Part shown: positions 53,027 to 62,104 of the stretch, piece after piece | How the letters are laid out: each line of letters opens with the position of its first letter | Position numbering within the stretch: position 1 is the stretch's first letter | Assembly: GCF_001467025.1 (NCBI RefSeq) | Contig: NZ_LNXV01000007.1 | Location: 84,015 to 148,014 of the forward strand | Direction: 5' to 3' | Source of the DNA: Legionella brunensis | GTDB taxonomy: Bacteria; Pseudomonadota; Gammaproteobacteria; Legionellales; Legionellaceae | Length of the DNA stretch: 64,000 nucleotides | Made by a program: the position numbers and the translations under genes | The notes under the pieces: generated by a model | Database searches by the model: none | Seen by the model: the letters and a program-made list of their open reading frames with translations, nothing else | What the model was told of the DNA's origin: nothing

Positions 53027-54151
53027 TTACAAGTTCAACCAACTATAAATTATGGAGTATGTTGCATCTGCAACAATTATTAAAAATAAGGCTTGAACAA
53101 CGCTTTTCGTGGTTTGACTACCAATATTGTCCGCCTCAACCTTAAATCCTTGAAAACAGCCCACCAGGGAAATTAAGATGGCAAAAGCTGGTGCTTTGTA
53201 CAAACCTAACAATAATTGGTCGAGACCTACCGTGTCTCGTAAACGTGCCATAAAATCAGAATAGCTGACATTAAGCATCCATTTTGACATGTATAAAGCA
53301 CCTAAGATGCTAAAAAAGTCTGCCCAGAAGATAAGTAAAGGGAAAACAAAGAGCAGTGCTAAAACCTTAGGCATGACAAGTAGCTCCGTGGGGGATAACC
53401 CCATGGTTTTTAGTGCGTCAACTTCTTCATTAATCTTCATGCTACCGATCTGGGCTGTAAAGGCAGAACTAGTGCGTCCAGCAACAATAATGGCTGTAAT
53501 AAGAGGACCAAATTCACGAAAAATGGCAAGGCCTGATAAGTACGCGATAAAAATATTAGCCCCATAGGTTTTTAACTGCAATCCCATTTGATAAGCGAGG
53601 ACAATACCAATCAGAAAGGCAAGTAAACCTACAATGGGTAGTGCCTTAATCCCTGCTGAGTGAATATTGGAAATAATACTTGGTAACTGGAAACGGCGCC
53701 AATAGCCAAAAGCTTCAAAAATTTTAGAGCTCAAATCCCCAATTAAAATGATAAAACCATCCAATTGCTTTAGTTTGTGAATGGTTTCTTCGCCAACTTG
53801 GGCAAAGAAGTTTTTCCGAGGTAATGGGGGTGGTTTGTACGCTATAGCGTCTTGTTTTGTTTTAACAAGCTCTAGCAATGCTTGTTGTTCTTCCTCAAAT
53901 TGTGTGAGTTCGACTTTTTTTCCCTTATCTTTCAAAGCTTGGATACATTGAAGTAAGGCTAATGCCCCGGCACTGTCAAATTGTGTAAGTTGTCCACCAT
54001 TAATGGTTATTTCATCTATCTCAGGAAATGTTGCACTATAAAAGCGTTTGAACAAACCATCTAAGTGAAGAACAGACCAAGAGCCTTCGCAGAGATAAGT
54101 ATTATTTGCTTCATCGAAGACTAATTCGGCTGTAGGGTTTACCTTAGTCAT
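53027..54151 (-). CDS. MCE transporter permease with N-terminal STAS domain (MlaE-like)
   Basis: 374 residues. Residues about 1-95 are a STAS/MlaB-like domain (DGLFKRFYSATFPEIDEITI, QFDSAGALALLQCIQALK), fused to an MlaE permease from about residue 115 onwards with five membrane helices and the EFGPLITAIIVAGRTSSAFT loop that contacts the ATPase. The fusion replaces a separate mlaB gene. First gene of the four-gene operon; divergent from the FUSC pair. Confidence 0.93.
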   Translation of the reverse strand: MTKVNPTAELVFDEANNTYLCEGSWSVLHLDGLFKRFYSATFPEIDEITINGGQLTQFDSAGALALLQCIQALKDKGKKVELTQFEEEQQALLELVKTKQDAIAYKPPPLPRKNFFAQVGEETIHKLKQLDGFIILIGDLSSKIFEAFGYWRRFQLPSIISNIHSAGIKALPIVGLLAFLIGIVLAYQMGLQLKTYGANIFIAYLSGLAIFREFGPLITAIIVAGRTSSAFTAQIGSMKINEEVDALKTMGLSPTELLVMPKVLALLFVFPLLIFWADFFSILGALYMSKWMLNVSYSDFMARLRDTVGLDQLLLGLYKAPAFAILISLVGCFQGFKVEADNIGSQTTKSVVQALFLIIVADATYSIIYSWLNL

Positions 54152-54223
54152 GATTTGCTATCATATTAAGAAATAGCCTAGCATAATACGAATCTTCCTT
54201 TGTCGCAAAATACTTAAATAAAA

Positions 54224-55288
54224 GTGCTTAGTTTTAAACGCTTCCAATCTTTTTTATGGGATATCGATCCTGGTTATTTTAGCTTAAAGCAAGCTGCGAA
54301 AACCATATTAGCCATTTTAGTGGTGCTATGGTTCGTGCGTAATGAGCCAATTTTAGTCAGGGCCATGGCCGGTGTATCTTGTGCCATGTCGATGCAAGGA
54401 TCTTTCGCCAAAACTTTTTCTTGGCGTGTAGGACAAATCATTTTATTTGATTTATTTTATTTTGCTTCATTCTGTTTAGGTCTTAGCATTCGTGACTCAG
54501 CCAATTTAAAAGCAATCATCTTGGCGTTACTTGGCTTTACGGTAAATTATTGCCGTCGATTTGGTTTACAAACGCATGTGGCTCCTCTGATGATATGGAT
54601 GCTGTGTTTTATTGCAACCATTTTACCCTTTGATTCCTCAGCACAAGCCTGGAAACATATTCATGGTTTAATTGCTGGGTTGGCTGTCTCAGCTTTTGTC
54701 ATGTTAGTAGTATTTCCGGAAAATTATCGGCGCCTCTATATTCACAATTCCAATCGCTTTTTTAAATATCTTGCCCAAGGTTTGAAAGAAATGAGACGCT
54801 ATCTTTTATTACCTAATTTGTCCTTAGATTTTGAGCACCAGACATTTCTTCGTATTAAAGACAGCATGAATCGTTTATTGGCCAGTAATCGCAGTATTGA
54901 CCAAAGTGATATTTTTGATGAACAGCATGAGAGGTTAATCGGTGAAGTGATGATTTGTAAATATGCTTTAGCGCAGGCTTATACGATGATGATTGAGGCT
55001 TATCGAAGTTTGCGAATATATCAGCATTTTTGGTCACCGGAAATTAGATTAAGTTTGAGTTTAATTAACAAGCAGCTTTCACAACTGTTTGCATCAGCAA
55101 AAATGGATGAGTCTTATATTGTCAGGGCAAAAGTTTTTGAAATTTCTTTCGCAAATTTTATACAAAAGGTGAACCAGGAAAAAATTACAGAGCCTAGGTT
55201 AATCATGGCCATCTTAAACTTAAATTTAAGTTTAAGATTTATGATTCAGCAATTTAATAAATTACTGGAATTTAGCCATGCAAATTAA
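54224..55288 (+). CDS. FUSC family membrane protein
   Basis: 354 residues from GTG 54224 (no strong ribosome site). About six membrane helices fill the first 170 residues, with AKTILAILVVLWFV and GVSCAMSMQGSFAKTFSWRVG. A long cytoplasmic helical region follows. This is half of the duplicated fusaric-acid-resistance/aromatic-acid-exporter (AaeB/YccS) architecture. It overlaps the next FUSC gene by 11 bases, so the two halves probably pair in one membrane complex. Confidence 0.75.
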   Translation: MLSFKRFQSFLWDIDPGYFSLKQAAKTILAILVVLWFVRNEPILVRAMAGVSCAMSMQGSFAKTFSWRVGQIILFDLFYFASFCLGLSIRDSANLKAIILALLGFTVNYCRRFGLQTHVAPLMIWMLCFIATILPFDSSAQAWKHIHGLIAGLAVSAFVMLVVFPENYRRLYIHNSNRFFKYLAQGLKEMRRYLLLPNLSLDFEHQTFLRIKDSMNRLLASNRSIDQSDIFDEQHERLIGEVMICKYALAQAYTMMIEAYRSLRIYQHFWSPEIRLSLSLINKQLSQLFASAKMDESYIVRAKVFEISFANFIQKVNQEKITEPRLIMAILNLNLSLRFMIQQFNKLLEFSHAN

Positions 55289-56285
55289 AAATACAACTCG
55301 AATGGCATTTCAAGCGGCTATAGCAATTGCCATTAGTGAATTGATAAGTAGCTATTTTAATTTGGAGCATGGATACTGGTCTACTCTCACGGCAATGGCA
55401 TTGATTGCGCAAACTTGGGGGGAGAGTGTTAAACGATCAATAGAGCGTGTCCTCATGACCATTCTGGGTGGATTATGTGGCACTTTTTTGTATTTTTTTG
55501 TCATTCCCTCGAATGAAATTTTTGTGATGGGTATTTTGTTAATTTTTATTTTTCTAACTGTTTATTTAATTCCTATTAATAATCTCATTGCTGTTTTCAC
55601 ATTAACGGGGTTTGTTGTGTTCTTTTTCGCACTTCTCGGGGATTGGAATTTTGTTTTGTTAAAACAACGTATTGAAGAAACTGCTTTAGGTGCTTTAATT
55701 GCGGTGGTGGTAGGATTTTTTTTCTTACCTGTGAAAACCAATATTAAGGAAACTCTAATTAGTTATTTAGAAAAAATGAGCCTTAGCCTGGGGGCAATTT
55801 TTACTGAATCGTATAAAAGGCAATTATTCTTAAAAGAGCAATTGTATGCAGAATTTCATACGGTACGAAAAAAAGCATTGTCAATTCGTTATGAAGTTCT
55901 TTTTCACCGTTTAAATACACTGGATTTTAATAGCTTGTGGACGCAAATATTATTCTGCACCCAGTATCTTGCCAATCTCATTGAGTCGTATCAATGGTTG
56001 TCTAGCTATCTCAATGAAGAGGAAAAAGAAGATATTGAAGTTGCTATAAAAACGACACAGTACAATATTCAAACGATTATCGAAGTTTTACAGGGCAGTA
56101 AGTCTACAAATATGATTCCTGCACACAATTTACTGGATATCCTTAAGCATGCGATTACCACAGAACCAACGCGCTTTGCTGCTTTGGAGAATGAGGCATT
56201 GGGTTTCTACAATTTAATGTATTTTTTCGCGCGCCTTAATACACGATTGCATGAAACTTATATTCTATTGCAACAAACTATTTAA
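55278..56285 (+). CDS. FUSC family membrane protein, second subunit
   Basis: 335 residues. N-terminal helices carry the FUSC motif ELISSYFNLEHGYWSTLTAM and the FUSC-type GESVKRSIERVLMTILGGLCG sequence. About six membrane helices in the first 155 residues, helical cytoplasmic remainder. Partner of the preceding gene (11-base overlap). Substrate unknown; efflux of aromatic or lipophilic acids is the family precedent. Confidence 0.85.
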   Translation: MQIKNTTRMAFQAAIAIAISELISSYFNLEHGYWSTLTAMALIAQTWGESVKRSIERVLMTILGGLCGTFLYFFVIPSNEIFVMGILLIFIFLTVYLIPINNLIAVFTLTGFVVFFFALLGDWNFVLLKQRIEETALGALIAVVVGFFFLPVKTNIKETLISYLEKMSLSLGAIFTESYKRQLFLKEQLYAEFHTVRKKALSIRYEVLFHRLNTLDFNSLWTQILFCTQYLANLIESYQWLSSYLNEEEKEDIEVAIKTTQYNIQTIIEVLQGSKSTNMIPAHNLLDILKHAITTEPTRFAALENEALGFYNLMYFFARLNTRLHETYILLQQTI

Positions 56286-56402
56286 TTAATTCGGCATTTA
56301 AAAGAGTTTGCGCTCGCTAATAGGGTGCTTAGCATTGTTCCTAGTTGAAATAATTAAATTATGTTAAAATATACACCATTTTTTCTGGTGTAGCATTAGG
56401 CC

Positions 56403-57431
56403 ATGCAAGACAACTACAGCCAATTTGAAAAACGCAAGCAAGACCACATCACGCTAGCTTTGTTAGAAAGTAATCAGGCAAGTGAATTAAATGTTTTAGA
56501 CAGCATTCTCTTAGCCCATGAAGCATTACCTGATTTAAATTTTGCTGAGATTAATATCAGCAGTCAACGTTTCGGGCAAATTACTACTACACCGTTTTTG
56601 GTCAGCTCAATGACTGCAGGACATCGGGATGCGGTTAATATTAATCGCAATTTGATTGAGGCTTGCTCTGAAAGCAACTGGGTGATGGGGGTAGGGTCGC
56701 AACGACGCGAATTGACTGACAAGCAGGCTGTAAGTGAATGGCGAGTAGTGCGGCAAAATTTCCCAAATGTAACTTTGTTTAGTAATTTGGGAATTGCCCA
56801 AGTTATTGATGCCCCATTGCCGCAACTTCAGCGTTTAATCGATGCTTTACAAGCCCAAGCCCTGATAATTCATTGCAATCCTTTGCAAGAAGCAATTCAA
56901 CCAGAAGGTACGCCTTTATTCAAAGGTTGCTGGCAAGCGCTTGCTGATTTGGTTAGGAAATTACCTATTCCTATTGTGATCAAAGAAACTGGTTGTGGTT
57001 TTTCTCTACCAACCCTTACGCGTTTGAATGACATTGGCGTTGCGGCCGTTGATGTTAGTGGTTTGGGAGGCACCCATTGGGGGCGTATTGAAGGTCATCG
57101 TGCGGCTGAGGGTAGCATCCAACAGAGAGCAGCTATTACTTTTCGCAATTGGGGTGTTGATACCGTACAAAGCGTAAAAAACGCCGTATCCTTGTCTCCG
57201 ACTTTTGAGGTTTGGGGCTCTGGGGGAGTTCGTCATGGATTGGATGCCGCAAAATTAATTGCTCTTGGTGCAAGTACTGTTGGGTTTGCTAAACCAATGT
57301 TGGATGCCGCACTACAAGATGCTCAAGCCGTTTACGAACAGATGATGGCGATTGAATATGAATTAAAGGTCGCTATGTTTTGTACAGGTAGTCGAATACT
57401 CACTGAACTCAAGGAGAAGACATGCCGCTAA
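56403..57431 (+). CDS. fni: Type 2 isopentenyl-diphosphate delta-isomerase (FMN-dependent)
   Basis: 342 residues. Start QFEKRKQDHITLALLES is the IDI-2 signature. FMN/NADPH motifs follow: VSSMTAGH, MGVGSQRREL, IVIKETGCGFS, DVSGLGGTHWGRIE and VWGSGGVRHGLDAAKLIALGA. It interconverts isopentenyl and dimethylallyl diphosphate. First gene of fni-mvaA-mvaK2; its last codons overlap the mvaA start by 10 bases. A 7-bp hairpin (TACACCA/TGGTGTA, 56372-56392) lies in its leader just before the start. Confidence 0.95.
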   Translation: MQDNYSQFEKRKQDHITLALLESNQASELNVLDSILLAHEALPDLNFAEINISSQRFGQITTTPFLVSSMTAGHRDAVNINRNLIEACSESNWVMGVGSQRRELTDKQAVSEWRVVRQNFPNVTLFSNLGIAQVIDAPLPQLQRLIDALQAQALIIHCNPLQEAIQPEGTPLFKGCWQALADLVRKLPIPIVIKETGCGFSLPTLTRLNDIGVAAVDVSGLGGTHWGRIEGHRAAEGSIQQRAAITFRNWGVDTVQSVKNAVSLSPTFEVWGSGGVRHGLDAAKLIALGASTVGFAKPMLDAALQDAQAVYEQMMAIEYELKVAMFCTGSRILTELKEKTCR

Positions 57432-58717
57432 GTAGTCAAGCAAGTCAATTATTCCAGGGGTTTTCTAAATTATCACGTGAAGAACGATTCCAACGCTTGT
57501 TAGATTTAGGAGCCTTAACTGCAGAAGATATTCAATATTTACTAAATGGTGGTGTTCAAGAAACGATACTGGCTGATAAGTTAATTGAAAATGTTATTGG
57601 TTATTTTCAGCTTCCTTTAGGTGTTGCCACTAATTTTTGTATTGATGGGGAAGATTATGTGATTCCTTTGGCGGTGGAAGAAACATCAATTATTGCCGCA
57701 CTCTCTAAAACAGCTAAATGGATAAGACAGCATGGCGAAATTATGACCTGGGTTACTGGCGATTGTATTCTTGGTCAAATTCAGATTGCGAAAGTAAGTG
57801 ATTTCGCACGATTTTCTAGCATTTTTCATGAAAATAAGCGCTTTTTACTTGAAAAAGCGAATGAGGAAGTGGCATTTAATATGGTTAAGCGCGGGGGAGG
57901 GGTTATCGACTTGCAGTTACGACATATCACTCGCCAAGATGGTAAGGATATGGCTGTTATCCATGTCATGATGAACACCTGTGACGCGATGGGCGCTAAC
58001 ATTATTAATCAAGTTCTTGAGTTTTTAAAAACACCCATAGAAAACATCACTGGTGAACAAGTCACCATGTGCATTTTATCGAATTTAAATGATGAGAAAT
58101 TAACTACTGCTAAGGTGACTATCCGCGGAGTAGACTCTGAGTTAGGAGAGCGATTACAAGAGGCGTCTTTGTTTGCTGAGGTTGATCCTTATCGTGCTGC
58201 TACCCATAATAAAGGGGTCATGAACGGTATCGATCCGGTATTAATCGCCACGGGGAATGATTGGCGAGCAGTTGAGGCGGGTATTCATGCTTATGCAACA
58301 CGAACTGGACATTATCAGGCAATTACTCGCTGGCGATACCAAGAGGGTGTGCTTACTGGTGAATTAACCGCTCCCATTATTGTGGGTACTGTTGGTGGTG
58401 TGACAGCGCTTCATCCTACGGCAAAACTTTGTTTACGCATGATGGGTATTCAATCTGCGAATCATCTTTCGCGCGTGTTAGCGGCTGTAGGTTTAGTACA
58501 AAATTTGGGGGCGCTCAAAGCTTTATGTACAGAAGGGATCATTCAAGGTCACATGAAATTACATATTGACAACTTGCTCTTGGTGGCTGGGGCAACGGAT
58601 AGTGAAATGCCTATGTTAAAAGAGCGTTTGCAAAATTGGTTGAGTATCAATAAACGAGTTAGCTTAAATAACGCTTGCGAATTTCTAACTGAAATAAGAG
58701 CACAAACTGCATCATGA
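57422..58717 (+). CDS. mvaA: Hydroxymethylglutaryl-CoA reductase, class II
   Basis: 431 residues, the usual class II length. ENVIGYFQLPLGVATNF, the catalytic-Glu region AVEETSIIAALS, dinucleotide motif DAMGAN, and GTVGGVTALHPTAKLCLRMMG are all diagnostic. The catalytic His region GHMKLH lies near residue 380. It reduces HMG-CoA to mevalonate, the committed step. It overlaps fni by 10 bases and mvaK2 by 4, with AAGGAGAAG as ribosome site. Confidence 0.95.
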   Translation: MPLSSQASQLFQGFSKLSREERFQRLLDLGALTAEDIQYLLNGGVQETILADKLIENVIGYFQLPLGVATNFCIDGEDYVIPLAVEETSIIAALSKTAKWIRQHGEIMTWVTGDCILGQIQIAKVSDFARFSSIFHENKRFLLEKANEEVAFNMVKRGGGVIDLQLRHITRQDGKDMAVIHVMMNTCDAMGANIINQVLEFLKTPIENITGEQVTMCILSNLNDEKLTTAKVTIRGVDSELGERLQEASLFAEVDPYRAATHNKGVMNGIDPVLIATGNDWRAVEAGIHAYATRTGHYQAITRWRYQEGVLTGELTAPIIVGTVGGVTALHPTAKLCLRMMGIQSANHLSRVLAAVGLVQNLGALKALCTEGIIQGHMKLHIDNLLLVAGATDSEMPMLKERLQNWLSINKRVSLNNACEFLTEIRAQTAS

Positions 58718-59610
58718 AATGGCAAATTCCTGCTAAAACTTTTTTGTTAGGGGAGTATGCTGCTGTAGCAGGTGGTTCAGCTATTATATTAACAACAGGC
58801 CCTTGTTTTGAATTAGCTTTCACTCAAGATAATCGTATGCATGAAATTCATCCTGAGTCTCCAGCGGGACAATGGTGGCAGCATCATCGTATGCCTATAC
58901 AAGGATTAGCATGGCGAGATCCTTATGAAGGAAGAGGTGGCTTAGGAGCATCCAGTGCACAATTTATAGGTGCTTATTTGGCAAGTTGTCATTTACTGCA
59001 AATTGTTCCAAATCGCAAAGCGCTTCTTGATGCTTATTACCAGTCAGCATGGCGCGGAGAAGGTCTTAGGCCAAGTGGTTATGATGTGTTAGCGCAGATA
59101 CAAAATCGCTGTGTTTATATCAATCGCCAAACTAATCAAACCCAATCTTATGACTGGGTTTTTAAAGATATTGCTTTTTTGTTGCTACATAGCGGGCAGA
59201 AATTAGCGACGCATTATCATTTACAAAGGATGTCTTTGCCAGATTCCATTAACGAACTATCTGCTATCTCCGAGCAGGCAAAGAGAGCATTTGAACAAGA
59301 GAATAGCGCAGAATTAATTATGGCTATCAATAATTACCAACAACAGCTGACGAATCGAAACCTTATTGCCCCACATAGTTTAAAACATATCCAAGCTTTC
59401 AAAACACAGGATAATGTATTGGCTGCAAAGGGATGTGGAGCTTTGGGTGCTGATGTTTTATTATTAATTGTGCCTAAGTCATCTCTTAAATCAAAAATTA
59501 GCAGTTTGATTACGGAAGGTTGGAGCGTGTTGGCTACGAGCGATGATTTATACACAGGTCGCGCACTAATGAAAAATAAAAGGCAGAAAACACTTGAAAT
59601 TTTACCTTAA
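58714..59610 (+). CDS. mvaK2: Phosphomevalonate kinase (GHMP family)
   Basis: 298 residues, somewhat shorter than Gram-positive MvaK2 (about 360). GHMP features: N-terminal AKTFLLGEYAAVAGGSAII, phosphate loop GRGGLGASSAQFIGAY, and the substrate segment WRGEGLRPSGYDVLAQ. KGCGALGADVLLLIV occupies the place of the C-terminal GHMP glycine motif. With mvaK1 and mvaD assigned to the other cluster, phosphomevalonate kinase is the remaining GHMP step, which supports the name. Translationally coupled to mvaA (ATGA overlap). Confidence 0.82.
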   Translation: MKWQIPAKTFLLGEYAAVAGGSAIILTTGPCFELAFTQDNRMHEIHPESPAGQWWQHHRMPIQGLAWRDPYEGRGGLGASSAQFIGAYLASCHLLQIVPNRKALLDAYYQSAWRGEGLRPSGYDVLAQIQNRCVYINRQTNQTQSYDWVFKDIAFLLLHSGQKLATHYHLQRMSLPDSINELSAISEQAKRAFEQENSAELIMAINNYQQQLTNRNLIAPHSLKHIQAFKTQDNVLAAKGCGALGADVLLLIVPKSSLKSKISSLITEGWSVLATSDDLYTGRALMKNKRQKTLEILP

Positions 59611-59634
59611 TCGGGTATCATTCCAGCCTCTTTA

Positions 59635-59710
59635 GGGCCGTTAGCTCAGTCGGTAGAGCAGGAGGCTTTTAACCTCTGTGTCATAGGTTCGAATCCTATA
59701 CGGCCCACCA
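59635..59710 (+). tRNA. tRNA-Lys (UUU), copy 1
   Basis: 76 nt with encoded CCA. Acceptor stem GGGCCGT/ACGGCCC; anticodon loop CTTTTAA with anticodon TTT; T-arm GGTTCGAATCC. Identical in sequence to the second copy 53 bases downstream. Confidence 0.98.
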
Positions 59711-59763
59711 TTTTAATGTACCAAATTAAAATGGCGGGATCTAAAAAATTGTTTACCTGTAAA

Positions 59764-59839
59764 GGGCCGTTAGCTCAGTCGGTAGAGCAGGAGGCTTTTA
59801 ACCTCTGTGTCATAGGTTCGAATCCTATACGGCCCACCA
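59764..59839 (+). tRNA. tRNA-Lys (UUU), copy 2
   Basis: 76 nt with encoded CCA, identical to copy 1. Same anticodon TTT. Flanks of the two copies differ, so the duplication is limited to the gene and a few bases. Confidence 0.98.
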
Positions 59840-59913
59840 TTCTGGCTACGGCTGTTTCTAAAGTCCAGACAACAGTGTGGCAAGACAAGAAGTTTTACCC
59901 TACGTTATCTATT

Positions 59914-59990
59914 GCGCTCGTAGCTCAGCTGGATAGAGTACTTGGCTTCGAACCAAGGTGTCGGGGGTTCGAGTCCCTCCGAGCGCGCCA
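59914..59990 (+). tRNA. tRNA-Arg (UCG)
   Basis: 77 nt with encoded CCA. Acceptor GCGCTCG/CGAGCGC; anticodon loop CTTCGAA gives anticodon TCG, reading CGA; T-arm GGTTCGAGTCC. Its 3' half is the source of two partial copies further downstream (61804-61857 and 63758-63803), marking it as an integration site. The insertion sequence begins 7 bases after its CCA. Confidence 0.95.
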
Positions 59991-59996
59991 TTTAAT

Positions 59997-61282
59997 GGGT
60001 CTTCCCCAAATCCGGGGGCACTTTACTCATCCACACAGCACTCTAACTCTTAACCTATAATTTTCAAAATTTCTAAACCCATATGCTCTTCTTTGAATCA
60101 ATTTCATTTTTCGATGAAACCCTTCAGTAATTCCATTGTTTTTTGTAAAACGAAGCATTCTAACGACTTCCTCTCTCCATTTAAATAACGTATTCCCTAA
60201 TGTTCTTAAGTGTTGAAAAGCGCTTTGTTTCAATTCTTTGACCATTTCTAAGAAGTGCGGTAACAAGCGTTTACACTCTTTTGCTGTGCAGTGCTTTTTA
60301 GTTAATAGTTGATGCAACTGTGTTTAAAGTCATAAATGGCAGCAATCGCGGGTTGTTGTTCCAAATAGCGATTGCGTTTACTCAGACGCAATAAAGACAG
60401 ATTCTCGGGCTTGGTCTTCAAAGCCATTGGCGTACCTCTTTGGTACTTCATCGCCGGGTTGATTTGATGGAAAGTTTGCATACTTAATTGATTGATGAGA
60501 CGGATGACATGAAATCTATCAGCCACAATCTTGGCATTAGGAAAGTAGCGTTTAACTAAAGCACGATAGCTACTACTTAAATCAATACAAACCACGCGTA
60601 CACGCTCTTTGCCTTCCAGTGCTTTAAAGTAACTCTCCAAATCCCGCACAGAACGACCTTTAACAATATCAAAAACCTTGTGCTTACCTAAATCACATAA
60701 AGTGGTTATATAGCCCTGCTTCTTTGTAAAGGAGTGTTCATCAATACCCAATACCCGAGGACATAGAGGCGATGTAATCCGTTTCTCTTGTCGTTCATAA
60801 CCATAATGATACCAACGCTCTATTGTTGATTTTCCAGTGTGAAAATGACGGGCTAAATCCTTTTGGCTTATACCCTCTGTGTGTCGGTGAAATACTTCTT
60901 TACGTAAGCTTTCTGTGGCTCGTTGGTATTTGCCAATCCCTGGAAAACGTTGGTTGAAATAGCGTTTACAGGAATAACACTGATACTTATGAGCCTTGAT
61001 ACATAAATAGCTATAGCGCATTTCTAACGACTCATGACGTATCTTTCGCTCAAAACTATCTTTCTTCCTTAACCGCTTACCATTGCAATAGATACAGCGA
61101 ACAACTTGGTTATAACTTACTTTAATAAAAACAGGATTGTTTCCTGTCACCTTGACCATTGAGTAACCAGGTAAATTTAGGATAATATCTTTCTTCGGCA
61201 CTTTAACCCTCTTTTGACTGCGAAATCAAAGAGTTAGATTACTATAATCCGGTTAAAGTGCCCCTGCATTTGGGGTAGAGCC
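59997..61282 (-). mobile_element. ISL3-family insertion sequence with frameshifted transposase
   Basis: 1286 bp, bounded by imperfect ~29-bp inverted repeats: left GGGTCTTCCCCAAATCCGGG (59997 onward), right reading inward GGCTCTACCCCAAATGCAGG (from 61282). ISL3 elements usually make 8-bp target duplications; the flanking octamers here (CATTTAAT and AGAATATC) do not match, so the ends have probably been rearranged since insertion. It carries one transposase gene on the minus strand, inactivated by a frameshift. Confidence 0.85.
60027..61201 (-). pseudogene. ISL3-family transposase, frameshifted
   Basis: Two overlapping frames make one transposase. The first (61201 down to 60302, 299 codons) has the N-terminal zinc-binding region (CIYCNGKR, CYSCKRYFNQRFPG), a helix-turn-helix (GISQKDLARHFHTGKSTIERW) and the DDE domain beginning LGIDEHSFTKKQGY, with VCIDLSSSYRALVKRYFPNA. 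The remaining 96 codons (60317 down to 60027) hold the last catalytic Glu in NNGITEGFHRKMKLIQRRAYG. The break is near 60315-60320, where the sequence reads as if one base had been lost from a CAACAG run. Without frameshifting, no complete enzyme is made. Confidence 0.87.
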
Positions 61283-61360
61283 AGAATATCTTCCTTTCTG
61301 GTCCGCAAATATTTTTGCGACAAAGCCTCCTTCTACATACATAGACTATAATTAATTATT

Positions 61361-61741
61361 ATGGAAGAAAGAGAAATTAAAATGCTAAATATGGAACCTC
61401 AAAAAGTTAGAGATATTCTTGATCAAATAAAACGCTTTAAAGAAAAAGTAGATGAGTACCCTAAATTGACCACTGAAAAGGATACGCCTTACATTTTATC
61501 TGATCCTTGGTATCAAAGTGTGCTTAATACAATAAATAACTTACCACCTGACCAACAAGCAACCTTGGTCGCTTTACTGTATTTAGGTCATGGAGATTTT
61601 AAGAAAAGCGAATGGAGTGAGGCTTTTGGGGTCGCTCAAGATCAACTAACAAGACATATAGGACAATACTTATTATCACAACCCAATGTAGTAAACTGTA
61701 TTGAAAATGGCCTAAGGATTTTAGGTTTCACAAAGAATTAA
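61361..61741 (+). CDS. DUF3775 family protein
   Basis: 126 residues from ATG 61361; ATG 61382 (MLNMEPQKV) has a better-placed AGAAAGAG site and is an alternative. The body matches the DUF3775 pattern: DPWYQSVLNTINNLPPDQQA, then LVALLYLGHGDF and a short C-terminal helical domain ending GLRILGFTKN. The family is small, cytoplasmic and uncharacterised. It lies within the island between the insertion sequence and the inverted tRNA-Arg fragment. Confidence 0.75.
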   Translation: MEEREIKMLNMEPQKVRDILDQIKRFKEKVDEYPKLTTEKDTPYILSDPWYQSVLNTINNLPPDQQATLVALLYLGHGDFKKSEWSEAFGVAQDQLTRHIGQYLLSQPNVVNCIENGLRILGFTKN

Positions 61742-61743
61742 TC

Positions 61744-61857
61744 GGCAAATTCTAACTAGAGGTGCGACAAACAAAAATGAACGTAAGTGCTTGATTAAAT
61801 GGCCGCGCTCGGAGGGACTCGAACCCCCGACACCTTGGTTCGAGTCCCTCCGAGCGC
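61744..61857. repeat. Inverted plus direct partial copies of tRNA-Arg 3' end
   Basis: 61804-61843 is the reverse complement of the tRNA-Arg 3' half (anticodon-arm side through acceptor). It runs straight into a direct copy of the T-arm and acceptor (61837-61857), so the two share GGTTCGA and form a palindromic junction. Left of it, CCATTTAAT read on the minus strand matches the sequence just after the real tRNA-Arg. 61744-61758 is the exact complement of 63816-63830, the sequence after the third tRNA fragment. None of these can fold into a tRNA. Confidence 0.85.
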
Positions 61858-61862
61858 ATTTC

Positions 61863-61995
61863 GGGTCTTCCCCAAATCCGGGGGCACTTTACTCATCCAC
61901 ACAGCACTCTAACTCTTAACCTATAATTTTCAAAATTTCTAAACCCATATGCTCTTCTTTGAATCAATTAAAGTGCTCCTTCTTTGGGGAGAGCC
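61863..61995 (-). mobile_element. 133-bp internally deleted derivative of the ISL3 element
   Basis: Bases 61863-61969 are identical over 107 bp to 59997-60103, the left end of the full ISL3 element. They are then joined to a right-type inverted repeat (AAAGTGCTCC to GGGGAGAGCC, ending 61995) that is similar, not identical, to the full element's right end. With two ends and no transposase it has the form of a MITE that could be mobilised in trans. Confidence 0.85.
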
Positions 61996-62104
61996 TCCTA
62001 CCTTTGAGGTATAGTCATTATTTTATACATTGTTGAAAAAATAAATTCAATGTGATAAAAAATGGAATCATAAAATAATGAATCACTTATTGAGAAGGTT
62101 ATAT

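Noticed and set aside
59635..59839. tRNA-Lys pair as a phage attachment duplication
   Set aside because: Both copies are complete and identical, including 5' halves, so tandem gene duplication is the simpler explanation.
59716..60060. 114-codon frame across tRNA-Lys and tRNA-Arg
   Set aside because: It runs through two perfect tRNA genes; open only by chance.
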